From: Trochalopteron elliotii
Lineage: Eukaryota; Chordata; Aves; Passeriformes; Leiothrichidae
Length of the DNA: 64,000 nt
Assembly (NCBI GenBank): GCA_024734555.1
Contig: JANPWX010000359.1
Span: 724,498 to 788,497, forward strand
Direction of reading: 5' to 3'
In this document: piece by piece, positions 50,144 through 62,915 of the stretch
Layout of the letters: each line of letters starts with the position of its first letter
How positions within the stretch are numbered: the stretch's first letter is position 1
Translations under genes and position numbers: made by a program
Notes under the pieces: generated by a model
The model's input: only the letters and a program-made list of their open reading frames with translations
What the model was told of the DNA's origin: nothing
Database searches by the model: none

Positions 50144-50713
50144 CTGTATGGGGAAAAGGCAATAAAGTTTTGAAGAGGGAAAAACTGCTTTGTTCCTTCA
50201 ATCCCCTAGTTGAAATTAATTATGGCAAATGTTTATGAAAACATCTGTTCCATACAGTTATAAATTCTTAATTTTAGCATGGGCGATTCCAAGCTCCTCT
50301 ATTATTTGAAAGAGAACAGTCTGACAACTGAAAGGTTTACAAAAGAGCAGAAATTTGTATTTCTACAGCACCAAATATGCAGTTTGGAAAGTCTTCGGGA
50401 TCTCTGCAGCAAAGAAAAAATAAAATACAAAAAGACTAAGACGACGAAAGCTTTCTGATGTGGGTCCGCTGATAGACCAAAATAGCAGGGGGAAGAGGGA
50501 GAAAAAAAAATGAAAATAGAAGAAGCACTAACCCCGAAAACATACGGCAATTCGAGATTTTACTACATAAAGTGGATGTTTAAGAAGTGAAACGCCGCGG
50601 AGCCGCGGCTTTCCGCGCGAGGGCTGCGGGCGGGGAGAGCCGGGCGCTGCCGCGCGGTGCCGAGAGAGGGCGCTGCAGAGTTTGGGAAGCGGCGGCCGCG
50701 GCTGGCGGCGGCT

Positions 50714-51029
50714 NNNNNNNNNNNNNNNNNNNNNNNNNNNNNNNNNNNNNNNNNNNNNNNNNNNNNNNNNNNNNNNNNNNNNNNNNNNNNNNNNNNNNNN
50801 NNNNNNNNNNNNNNNNNNNNNNNNNNNNNNNNNNNNNNNNNNNNNNNNNNNNNNNNNNNNNNNNNNNNNNNNNNNNNNNNNNNNNNNNNNNNNNNNNNNN
50901 NNNNNNNNNNNNNNNNNNNNNNNNNNNNNNNNNNNNNNNNNNNNNNNNNNNNNNNNNNNNNNNNNNNNNNNNNNNNNNNNNNNNNNNNNNNNNNNNNNNN
51001 NNNNNNNNNNNNNNNNNNNNNNNNNNNNN
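50714..51029. other. Assembly gap (316 N)
   Basis: A run of 316 unknown bases inside the CpG island. Open frames that cross it are artefacts of the gap. It may hide the transcription start and part of the first exon. Confidence 1.
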
Positions 51030-51084
51030 TGTCCTGTCTAAGGAAGCCCCCGCGGGGCCCCGCGCACTCCCTGCCCGAACCTGC

Positions 51085-51186
51085 GCGGCCCCCGCTCGAC
51101 CCCCGCGCAGCCTCCGCCGGACCCTTCCCCGACCCCGCGCAGTGCAGCCCCCGCCGGGCCCCGCGCAGCGCAGCCCCCGCGCAGCC
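51085..51186. repeat. GC-rich imperfect tandem repeat beside the gap
   Basis: The motif CCCCGCGCAGC recurs at least four times with CAGCCCCCGCCGG-type spacers, in a unit of roughly 20-30 bp. Such C-rich arrays are hard to sequence and probably explain the adjacent gap. Confidence 0.7.
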
Positions 51187-54100
51187 AACGCACCCCGAGT
51201 CTGCCTTTCAAATGATTAAATGGAGCGCGCTCGGAGCAGCGTACAGCGACTGAAAATAGTGCCTTCAGCTAAGGAATTAAGTGCACTGCACTTCTGATAT
51301 TTATGAAATAATTATTAGGCCGGAAAGTTGGAGAACGTTTCACTCTGAGCAAGTTCGGTTTTCAGAAATAAATACGACGCAACTTCTGGTGGGCAATCTT
51401 TTACGTACAAACCTGGCTCTCTGTCCCTCACTTGAAGTTCATTTGGCATTAGAAGCACACTTTGAATGCATGTAGCACAGATTTCTGATACCATTTCACT
51501 TTTATCAGCTCTGCCCTAAAATATATTTTGCCACGAATGAAATAAAAACCTATACCCTATGATAATTACTGATATATGAAGATAATGATTTGTGAAATGA
51601 CCTAATGAACTTTCCATTTAAAGTACAAAAGTCTTAGGCTGAAATATTTTGTTTAATCTTCAGGATTGACATGAAAAAATATATTACGCATTAACAGTGT
51701 TTTTTCCCCTTGAAGCTGATTTGAATTATTAAAGGAACGCAATTGTAAAGCACAACATAGTACCCGCAGAGACGCCAGTCTTGCAACAGTGAAAGCTGGT
51801 CACATTTGAAAGTAGGTAAGGAACACTGGCACCAAGGTACAAAATCAATGCCTGTTTTAGCCATGCTGAAAGCTTTTTCAACAATATGACAGGCAGACAC
51901 ACTGGTTTCCATTTAGGAAAAAAAACTTCTGGGGATAGTATCTTGTACCGCATGTTGCTCAAACCCTGTCTTTTGGACTGCCGACTGATGACAATCAAGT
52001 GGCACCTTCCATGATCTTTGCTTATAAAATCACAATTGCATATGTGTATATGCATATTTGAGTATACTCGGTGTATTTTCCAGGCAACACCCCTGTTTGA
52101 AACAATTTTGTCTATGCATTTCTGTTTAAATCAAGACACGTGAAAGTAAGAGGGTTTCCATTTTAAGTGAAACTGCTTCTGGGTGTTCACAAATCTAAAC
52201 ACCCAACCCTGTCATTAGGTTAGTCTGTAAATTAACATGCCACCGTTCCCCATGTGAAATGTACGTGTAAAAAAGTGTGGACGGGAAAAGATATACAAGG
52301 GTCTAGATGACTGATTCTGAAATTAGAATGTAGCATGAGTGTTTAAGAAATGTAGTCCCATGCAGCTCAATTTAAAATAAATTCAACAATAAGTACATTC
52401 AAGGGACTTATTTATAATATTTCTTTTCCTGTTGAAGCCTCTGCATTTACCAAAATAGACTGAGCTATACTCGGTGCTCTAAACTCCTAAACCAATATAA
52501 TACACAGAGTAAGAAATTTTACTCAAAGGGCACTGAGCTAATTCATAAGAACACTTCCGAAGAATTCCCAAGTGATTGCAAGTTACCAAAACCCCAAATA
52601 CTTTATATCCAGATGTGTTTTAATATAATCTCTCTAAGCATGATGGGAAGGAAAGAAGTTTAACTGATGCAAATAGTGATTTAAACACTTCAGAAAATGA
52701 ATGTACATGAAAAAATAGTTTGACTTCCCATTCAGTGGGAAGCACACAATACTAGCTTATATAAGCAAATGTGACTCCACTGAAGTCGATACACATTTAG
52801 TCCAGTAATGCCTTAACTGAATTTGCTACCAGCAGCAATAAGACTGGTAGAACAAAAAAATCCACAGGGTAAGGTAAAAGGTGATTCTTTTAAGTGTTTT
52901 TCAGTTATTTCTTACAGTGCACCTGTCTTTGGTCCATAGTATATTATGTCCACTTCTGTTCATATGCTCAGCACTAGAGCCCATCTCTGCTACATAGCCT
53001 GGCTGATCATTTATCATGTGTAACCTACACAAATTCCTACGTCATGTCACGAAGCGTGACTCAAAAGACTCCAGAATAAGACACAGAATTCTGGTGTAGT
53101 TTAAGTGGAAACTATACACCTAATAAATAATATAATCTCTAACTTGAGTAAATGCTTTAAGAGCGCACACAATTTTCAAAAATCACAAATTGGCAAAATT
53201 AGTGGAACAGAGGATAGAGTAATCCAGTTTAACTGGGGACAAGCAGCATAACTAGAGTTTGCACAGAAAGAAAAAAAAATCTTAGAAGCTGCCTGGCATC
53301 ATTGCTAGGAATTTACACCCTGATGATATACAAATGCTGAATGACTTATACTTGCATCCAGAAGAATTTAGCTAATTTTAACTTATAAACAGCCTAAAAG
53401 GCCTTTGAGCTATAAATCGCAATAAACTAAAGATGGCAAAAGGCAATAAACATGAGTTAATGACTCAGCATCCTCCTGAGATAGCACTGGTCATGCAGCT
53501 TTGCTTAATCTTAGACATACACAATCACTATAAAAGGTGGTCTCCAGAGACCATTTACACTGACAATAAGAAAAACATACCATCTCTTTACATCTTTGAA
53601 GGCCACTATCATCCTTTAACTTACGTCAATTACATCCTATTTTTAACCACATTCCTATCTTATAAATTGTTGCAATCCTTCTGTTTGGGATAATAAATCA
53701 TATGGATGTATAGTCTAATTTTCATATTCAAAAGCAGTAATGCATATTCCATTGAGCTTAGGGGAAAAAAAAACAAACCAAAAAAGATTGATCAGGAGGT
53801 TTCTAGCATTCTGTTGTTTTTCAAGATTAAATGATAGTAGAAGACAAACAAGAAAGGATTAAGTGCTTTTTTATTGAAATAGAACTGCCCTTTCAACAAG
53901 GAGCTAGCTGATTTTCAGTTGAGAATAACAGGTTTATCAGGAGAAAAGCCAGCCTGGCCAGGGAGCCACATGGCAGGGATATGCAGCCTCACCTCCTAAA
54001 GTTGGGGAGATGGTTTCACAATAACCAGGACCAGGAGCTAAAAAGAGCTTTAGTTTTTTACTGTTTCTTGTCCAAGGACACTACTGCAGCAGACTGATGA

Positions 54101-57100
54101 CTTACAGCATTGTTGATGGATGTGAAAGGCTCCTGAAAACAAAATGTGCTCTCCTGGACCTTCTTTCTGGAGTGCAAATGTGTTTAGGAACACTATGAAA
54201 ATCATACCACTTTCCTTCGTCCAGCACATGCATGCAAAGACAGACACCCTGAAATCAGAGCATCCATGTGGCTACTGTGGTGACGTGTGTAATTAGCTAC
54301 TTGCTTGTCTGGGATGTGAAAACAGGCAGCATTTATGGCTAGGAGGCCAGCCAAAAGAATAAAAAGAATTTCAGAATACTAAATGAATAAAAGAAGAAAT
54401 GGAAACACAGAAATTCGGGTACATGAGAAACTAAGGGGCAGAGGAGCTACTTGGCATCCAGTGGATGGGCACTACCCCTGAGAGGCAGCAGCAGAACCGC
54501 ACGGTTTGGCTCCGAGGAAGAGGAAACAGACAAGAAGCTTCAAGTAAGGAAGCTGTCACTGAAATGTAAGACTGGGCAACACCTGGGCTTTCCTTAAATG
54601 CTACAGTTTTAAAAGCACACAGTAAGAGGTAAAGAAATGTGAAGGAATGTGGGAATGTGAGAAGCTGCCAGTCTCCAAAATGTCCAGGGCCAGGGAGAAG
54701 CTCTTGGCATCCTACAGCATCCCTGTCACCCCAGCTCAGCTCTGCCAACTCCTTCTAGCTGCAGCCTCCTCCTTCCCTACCACAACTTCCCTTAGCACTG
54801 CTGGAAGCAGCCAGATCTGTGGGTCCAAAAGGCTACTTTGGATTTTTACTAATATAAATTGCAGAATAATAGGTAAAATTAGTTAGAAATGGAATCCTGC
54901 TCACATCTATTTAGTAATCAAGTTTTTAATAAGGTGACTAAGTAACACATTTAAAGTTATCTGGGTAAAACTTAAGACCTGTTCCAATACAGCAGAGTCT
55001 AGAGGTAGCAAAAGTCAGAAACAGAGTTTTAAAAAAAAAAATCATCTTACCTTCACTTTATGGCAGTACTAGTACCTGACAACCTGGCAAGGCATCTGAG
55101 AAAAAAAACCCAAATCCTGAAGACAACCAACACTGTCACAAGAACTCAAATACTCCATTACTGCTGCTGATGCAACAGCCTTTATCCTAATCAAACTAAC
55201 TATACAGGAGTAACATGCCCCAGGAAGGGACAACTGAGCTTACAGCTGCCTAGCTTGGTTTTACAAGATGAAGCCAAAAAGCCCTGGACTGCCATTGAGG
55301 CTGTCTAATTAAGGCTGTTAATTCTTGGAATACATTGTGCATCCAGAAGACCCATAACTGAGAGAACCTGAAATGGAGCAGTACCCTACATTTTCTGTAA
55401 ATTTCTCCAAAGAAAAAACATGTCACCAAACACTATAAAAGAACTACTGAGCTAGAGCTTTTAAGCTGCCAAATTGAAATATGCCAAAGCATAATGAAAA
55501 CACTAGATTTTAATAAAAATTCTTGTAAATCAACCTTTAGGCAATTTGGAGAGTACCAACTGTGCACTTTGCTGGTGCAAAAGGAGATGCATGTTGTGAA
55601 TGACAGATCTAGAAAAATTTGAAGAGCAAAGGTATATATGCACTAGCAGTAAACTTTGGATGTCTAAGAGATGAAAGTCCACAGCTATATCAGAATATAA
55701 AAATATATCAAATTGACAGCAAGAATGACAAAACACTTCTATTTACTACAGTGCAAGGTGCTTTGTCAAACAACTATCACTTTGTTGTAGATACTGAGGA
55801 AAAAACCTCCCCACAAACATTTTTGCCAAAAAGTATGTAATCCATCACAGGACAGATTTCTGTTCTCCACCCTTGCCCTCCTGTGTGGAGGATGAGTAGT
55901 GTCAATCCCTAGTGGCACTTCAGAAGGGAACTAAGGATGCAAGTACAAAGCACTTGAAGACGTAAGAAATATAATACTTCTAAAATGTAAATGAGACAAG
56001 TATGACTAGATTTTTCTTGTGCCTAACAATTATAGTAAAGTTTTCCAAAAGTTTGATGATTTAATTTACACAATAATTAGAAAAATTATTTAGTAGCAGT
56101 CAATTCTTCCCAACAGTCCCCTCAGTTTTCTAAGACAAAAAATTTCCAGTATCTTTTGGGCAAAAACAAAACAGTCTGTGTGCAAGACAAAAATGTCACT
56201 CAGCATTGGAGAGATTTAGCTTTTTGATTTTGCATTTTTTGACCACATACCACCTAAGGAAAATGTGAGGAGGCATTTCACATATGTAATTAATATTAAA
56301 ACTCCAAAAATAACCATCTGGAGATCAACAGAAACAGTCCTGAGGTTCTACAAATTCTAAAATATTTCCCCTTTTCCTTCAGTTTCACCTCAGTTTAGGA
56401 CATGGCTGTGATTTGCTTTATGACAAGTGCGGTACCTCTCTGTCAAGCTGGAAAGGATAAAAAGTTTTGAACCAGAGACTTTGGCTCTTCCATACTAAAG
56501 CTCTGCATTCTCAGCAGGCTTCACACTGTTCCCCCCAACACTGCATCCAGACAGCACAGAGCTCAAGTGAGGTGAGAGGAACGGGTGGGCACCAGGTCAT
56601 TTAGCATATCCACAGCGTGGTGTTAGAGACCCTGGAGGAGGTGCTGAACTTTCATGCATACTGTGGGAGTGAAATTCCATACAATAGCTGTCTTACTCAA
56701 GTACAGGCATTATTTGACAAAGCACTCTATGCTGCAACTGCAGGTTGTAAGACAGAGCAAGAAAGAATATCTACGTCTGAACAAGGCTTCCATTTCCTCC
56801 CATTGGAATGACAGTGAATAAAGACGACGAAAATTACAGCATGTGAATACTGGTGTAATTACCGAATGGTTCCCCACATAATTATGCAAAACAAATCTAT
56901 CCATAAGTTAATGTAGCCATTTTCTTTTTGAAACAGAATTTTCATGCCATCCATCAGTCACCCAAAAACACAAACCTTAGATGACTTAAGTACACAGAAT
57001 TTACTCATTTGGTCTGTAATATAAGCAATGCATGTGAGTAGAAATAAAGGTTTAATGAAACAAAATAACATACTCCACTAGGGAAAACATATTTTGCCCA

Positions 57101-59560
57101 AAGAAAAAACTAATGTAAATAAGTGGAGGCTTGACTATTTGATAAATATAGCCCCAAAGGTTGTATGTTTACTGAAAGAATATAAATATTGCAGGTGATG
57201 TGGATTTTTTTTTTATTTGACTAGAAACATTAATTGCTTTCTAAATACAATAATATTCTTTCAAACTGTGGGGTCTCATTTCTTTTACTGCAAAAAGTAA
57301 CCAATTACCTAACAAAAATGTTTACATTAATCACAATCACTCTATATTTTAATTTTTATGCCACTAATTTTATTTTTGCTTAGAACTGAACTCCCTCAGG
57401 CATTCTTTTGTGCCAACTGTTAATTTCTATCAGTGATAAAGTTCCCTTAAGCTTCTTTTAACATCTACTGGACATGACCTCATAAAATTTAATGCCACTC
57501 ATTAACCCCAAGCACTTAACTTTACACAGTAATGTCAAGCATCTGACTTTTCGGTGCATGAGAAATCCAAGTGGGAACTGTTTGAGAGATACAAATTACA
57601 AATCACTTGAGTAGTAGAAAGAGCTGCAGTGAACAATATTAAAGGGTAAATCAAGACTTGTGTAAAAGTAGGGTTCTTGTGATGCCTTCTATCTAAAATT
57701 ATAAAACATTTATACAAACAGGGAGGAGGCTGCAACGTGATTGTTTTGGCTTGTGAGGGGACTGAAATTCAGAGCTGAGGCTGAATGCCAGATTTTTAAC
57801 ACTGTCTGAAGAAAATATGATGTGCAGTCATGTTTTCTTGGCTGTCCAGTAGCCTTCAGGCATTTGGGAAGAGCACAGGTTTTAGGATCACCTTACATTC
57901 TGCAAAGGCCACACACCGGCACGACTGGGGTAAGCCAGAAGAAGCAGTTCCTTCAAAGTGCTCATCCCTTTTTTCCTGGAACAGCCTTGCCTAGGTTTAG
58001 CTTTACAGTGTGGTTGTTCTGATTTTGGTTATGTACCAAGAAAGCTCTCAGAGGGACAGCACTGTTTTTATTTTCCCCGAGATGCACAGATGGGTGATGT
58101 CTGCTTAACTCATTTAACCATATTTCCCAGTGGCTTCACACATGTTGGAGAAAATGTGGAAAATTCTAGAGGTGAATGAAAAAAAACACTTAACAACAAT
58201 TTTCTGGCTTCTCTTGAACCATTCAAGGACATTTCTGTTGGAGAGCAGAAACTGAGTGACAGCCTGTCATGGCCCTGAGTGTAAAAAAAAGGCCCATTGT
58301 TAGGAAAAAAATGTGGTTTATTTTGTATTTCTGTTGGCTCAAGGGATATCTAGGCATCCTCTGTGAAAAAGGACAGTGCTATGCAGCTAGAAACATGGCC
58401 CATCAGAGCTCCTGATAGCAATCTGCTTATTCAGCTCTGTTATGAAAAGTCCCCTCCCCCAGACAGTACACAGGGTTTTTGCTTTTTCTTGGTGTCACAG
58501 GCTGTTACACTCTGGGTTAAGCAGTTGATGCTGCTGGAGCAGGGATCAACTTAACATTTCTATAGAAATTATACAAGGTAGCTATAAATTGCTTCATGAG
58601 AAGCCACGTGAGATTTGATGTGATGTCTCTAAATGCTACAAGTTTATTTATTTTTCAGCAGCAAAAAGAGCTGGCTATCAGAACTAAGCAGTAGCTCCTG
58701 AATTTACTGATCTTAACTGGGAAATATATTCTCTGCTACCCCATAAATCTAAACAGAAGGAAGCTGTTTTGCTGAAGCTTCATCTCCACAGAAAGGTATC
58801 TCTAAGCGAAAGGTAGGTATGACAGAATTGAGGTTTTCACATAGGAACAACTGTGATCTCTGATATGAGCCCCATCTCCAATTTCTCTGAATGACTATTT
58901 TAGCTATAAACCACCCGGAACCAAAATCTACAGTCAATACACACATCATACTATTGAAAATGATTTTGCATCTTGCCTGCCACTGGTCTAAGATCACTTT
59001 AGCATAATTACAGCCTGATGCAACATCAGTAAGTGTGCATCAGTTGGAAAAGTTTTTATTGCCTAATAGCAGGGAATGGTAATAAAACAGATGTACACCA
59101 GGCCACATGACAATGGCAACCAATTGGTCTGTATTTGGCAAAGCTAAGTATTAATGTTTTATAAAGACAATGTATGTTACACTTTTCTAACAATAGGGAT
59201 GTAAATCTCTGCACAGCATAAACACTTGTGCTGATCAACACAGAGATACTGCTGTGATAGGTACTTTGAAGTTGTAGATAAGAGCTCAAGCTGTAAGATG
59301 CCAAAAAAATTGGAAGTTTATAACGAATCACTGCCAGACTCTTAAATGTAGTAGCACTTGTGGGACTTTCTGTAATATAAATAGTAATTACCTTCAATGC
59401 AGAATGTATTCGCAAAAATAAATATACTGGTGCATATACCACAACTCAGTTTTCTATTTGAGAACCAAACTTTAAAATCCAAAAACTGTGGGTAGAACAA
59501 CCCCCAAAATAATCTTTTGCTCAACACCCCCTACCAGGCAGTGCCCAGATCCAGGTATCC

Positions 59561-59580
59561 ATGTGCACGCACACACACAC
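59561..59580. repeat. (CA)n microsatellite
   Basis: A short CA-rich alternating tract, starting ATGTGCACG and ending in about six CA units. Confidence 0.8.
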
Positions 59581-62435
59581 CGGCTCCAATATCCGTACGC
59601 AAACACGACAGTCCTGGTGCGAGGGCATCTACCCTGTAGACAATTCAATCAATCTCTCAAGTGACACTCACACGTGCCTGCACACACAAAAGCAGATGTG
59701 GCATTAAGATTTACAAAGTTATTGAAACTTTTAACAAGTAAAACGCATCTTTACTTAGCTACACCAGAATGAGGAATAAAGGGGTTTACATATGTTCCAA
59801 TTCTAAACCTATCAATCAAACCCATGTTATTCCTTTGGGAGCTTATTTACATGCATATTTATCAGCCTCACATGCTAATTCCCTGCTGTTTTATGCCTGC
59901 GAGGCATGTTTATGAGTCATAATTGTTGATCTCATTTGATGTATTTCACTGAAGTAAGACATTATTCAGTTATGTGGCCTAATGTCAATGAATTACGATG
60001 ACCTGATCTTCGAAATGCAACTTGCTCTTTAATTTTTATTAGAGCATTACTTATTCAGAAGAAGAAATACAGTAAAATGGAAGATCACATGTTTTTATAG
60101 CCATATTACTTTAACATCTGATTTTTGAAACACTCCTCCCTACCTCTAGGCAAAGTTTTAAAAGTGTAATTTATAAACACCAAATGAAAAGAATTTTTGC
60201 CTGAAATTAGTACACATTTCTCAGGGTGGGACCTTTTATAGATGTTCTTATTTTGTTTTAACCAGCCACAAGACAGGCCTTTCAAGCACTGGCATATGGT
60301 TTGCAAAAGAAAAACAACCAAACTCAATTCAAGGCCCTAAAATTGTTCTCTGCCTTAACTTCATCAAAACTGAAACCAGATAGAGACTTCAGAGCAACAG
60401 AGAAATGACTACTAAAGTAAGTTAAAAGTCTCCAAACTAATTCATTCATTTAATGCTAAGTGGTGTCAATTTATAAAAAGAAAATCACTTGATGGTCAAA
60501 GTAAAGACCTAAAGAGGAAATAATTATGATATATACAAACTTGATTGCAGTAGCCCGTGTTGTGCCATTAATGGCTATTTCTAGGTGGCAAGCCAGAAAT
60601 GGTGATAGTAAGCATCCACACTGTAGGATCCAGTGTAAGTTGCTCCTTATACTACGCTAACAGAAAGTTACCACTGTACACATAATTTACTACATGATTT
60701 TCAGATGTCCCCATTTCCTCTCTTAATATTAAGTATTGTTTTAATGCAATTATTATCAATTAAATATGTTCAAAATTTGCCCAGTTGCTGCTCTGAGCTA
60801 TAGCTTTAGCAAGGAACAGAGTAATATGCAGGAAAATAAAACTATCTTTAGCTAAGTAATGCAAATTCAAAATGCAGGCTCATTTTTCCATAGGAATCTC
60901 AAACTGAATATGACAGATATGAGTAAGTGTCTTTGAAATCACAGAAAACCTGTAAGTGTCTTCCTAAATTTGCAATATCTAGAGGACTGCAAGTATCATA
61001 AATATAACATTAATTCCAAGAAAAAAAATCCTCATGATATTTTTCATGTCCAGAATTACATCAGGCTTTATATTCTCTTTTTTAAAAGTGAAAAGGAGCA
61101 TTTAATCCTGTGTTTACAGGGTATTTTTTCAAATCAGAAGTTTGCTTCTGACAGGCACACATTAAAAACCAGTTTCTCTAAAAAACCTAAAACTCTTCAC
61201 TTGAACAAGTAGTTATTCTAATGGCACAGTTACAAGGGTATAACTTTAGTTCATGCAAATGCCACAACTAAAACTGCTGTATGTTCATCATAAATACAAA
61301 TTTATAAAATACATTAAATTTAATTCTGCAGAAAAATGTCATTTTTTGCAGAACTTTTCAAACAGAATTTTTCACTTATTATTCACTATGTTAGTGTCAC
61401 AAGAACCCCAAAACAGAGCTAGAGTTCTCCATAGTATAAGCTCTAATTTACAGCCCTTCTTTCTTTCAAATTCAAATAAGTAAAAGACACAAGCTGATCT
61501 GCCTGGGGTACTTTTATTTTAATTTTTTCCTCTTTTTTAGGATAGCAACAATTGATGCTACATTTTTTCTGGCAATAAAATCTTCATCTTACTAAGGCAA
61601 TAATGTTGTGGTGACCTAGCTTTAGTAATTCAGAATGGAGCTTTGCTGACTTATGCAAAGAAGTATTTTCTTTCATACTTCAATAAACAGTGAAACAATA
61701 TTGGGTCACAGAAGTTTGGAGGTGGCCCTATGGCTCCATATGCTTCTCTCCTCCATTAAGATAACATCTGTTCTGGCCACCAGTCAGCAAATCAAATTTG
61801 ATGAGAATTCATCTGTGTGCAAAGTAGAAATGCCCAATAATGGACGGATTTACATTTCATTGCTCCACCCTTTAAATATTTCAAATTGTAAGAAACAAAA
61901 CCAACAATGGCATCTTCCAAAATTACAACTAACATAAAAGATATACCCCTTTATAATGAAACTCAAAACATTATCAGATCATTGCAAACATATTTTCACA
62001 TGTATTACATGATCTATCCCTTCAACTGCACTTAGTACTGAAACACTACACAGTTCATTTTTCCTAAGGTTAAATCATTGATTCCATTATGAATCCAATT
62101 TCTCAGAAGAAAAGAATTATCATCACCATAAAATCTTTATCTGGATGAAGTTTGCACCTTTTATCTTTTAGGAAGATCAAGAATAATAATTTGTAATGGG
62201 ATATCAAAATTTTAGTGGAGAAATTTATCATACAGGCTACTTGCTAATATTTGGGTTATATGGTCCCAGTTGCACAAAACTGGATGGGATTTCTTCAAAA
62301 ATTTGAGCGTAGTCTTCCTATCCCATAGTTCACGTATTATTGTTTATCACTATAATATCCAAGCAAAAAATTTAACTGCTAGCTGTTTGTGCAGAAATAA
62401 GGTATTTAGAATTTTATTACTAAAGGTGTAAAACA

Positions 62436-62545
62436 TGTTCAAGATCATTGAGCCCAACCTTTGACTGAACACCACCATGTCAAGTAAACCACAGCACTGT
62501 CATGCCTACTTTGAAAATCTCTTGTGAGAAGTATTTTCCCTCTTC
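62436..62545 (-). mobile_element. CR1 LINE scrap
   Basis: The plus strand reads 'caagatcattgagccc', 'aacctttgactgaacacc' and 'caccatgtcaagtaaacc', an order matching the antisense CR1 3' region also seen at 48030-48100. Short and diverged. Confidence 0.55.
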
Positions 62546-62902
62546 TTAAGACAGGACCTGGCAATGCCAAGACACAAAACTATGAAATAAAAAGGCATAA
62601 ATAAATCAACTTTGACAATCAGTTCGTTAAGGTGGAATAGTATTCCTTAGATTTGTAGCCAAATCATGTTTTAATAGTAACACCCATATATATCCGTACT
62701 GAGACACATTTATCAAAGGTTCAGGAATAGTTTAACGCATTCAAAACATTTTAGTTTTATTTAATTACTCAAAATACTGAGAAGGTGACAATGATCTACA
62801 TCTTTTGAAATACTTTGCACTTCCATTACCAAAAATACATTTAGTTGAAATTTCTAAGGTGATATATGCTTATTTAAGTTTGTATTTAAAACATGAAAAA
62901 GT

Positions 62903-62915
62903 TGTGTGTGTGTGT
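62903..62915. repeat. Short (TG)n tract
   Basis: Six TG units in intergenic or intronic AT-rich DNA. Confidence 0.8.

Larger units (their letters stand above)
43478..50540 (-). other. TBC1D5: Upstream intron region of TBC1D5
   Basis: Sequence between the first visible coding exon and the CpG island. It should contain the exon that supplies the N-terminus and initiator Met, but I could not recognise one. It holds old CR1 pieces (44660-45240 and 47996-48200), a purine-pyrimidine alternating tract (48637-48667), a C11 run at about 49606-49616 and a possible non-coding exon (49975-50143). Confidence 0.6.
1..50713 (-). other. TBC1D5: TBC1D5 gene body, 5' portion (partial)
   Basis: TBC1D5 is a RAB7A GTPase-activating protein acting on late endosomes and autophagosomes with retromer (VPS29/VPS35) and ATG8 proteins; that is family knowledge. 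In this window ten minus-strand exons, joined by splice signals and phase, give an uninterrupted product that I recognise as TBC1D5 from its N-terminal region into the TBC domain. The order and phase of all exons are consistent and there is no internal stop, so this is a multi-exon functional-looking gene and not a processed copy. The transcript probably starts in the CpG island at about 50.6-51.2 kb. The 3' part continues below position 1. The initiator exon was not located. The gene end given at 50713 is the left edge of the assembly gap and only approximates the transcription start. Confidence 0.9.
50585..51245 (-). promoter_or_regulatory. TBC1D5: CpG island, probable TBC1D5 promoter and first exon
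   Basis: The only strongly GC- and CpG-rich segment in the window. It lies directly upstream of the TBC1D5 coding exons. The left part contains 'gccgcggagccgcgg', 'gcggcggccgcggc' and similar; the right part is a cluster of CCCCGCGCAGC-type motifs. The island is interrupted by a 316-bp run of N. Candidate first-exon donors on the minus strand are GCC|GTATGT (near 50550) and GGG|GTTAGT (near 50533). Direction is inferred from the gene; divergent transcription is possible. Confidence 0.75.

Noticed and set aside
50580..51219. Long open frames of about 200 codons on both strands across the CpG island
   Set aside because: Most of each frame is the run of N bases. The remaining flanks are GC-rich and stop-poor on every frame, so these are artefacts.
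55619..55840. 73-codon plus-strand ORF upstream of the CpG island
   Set aside because: Reads as plausible protein but has no domain, no splice context and an overlapping open frame on the other strand.
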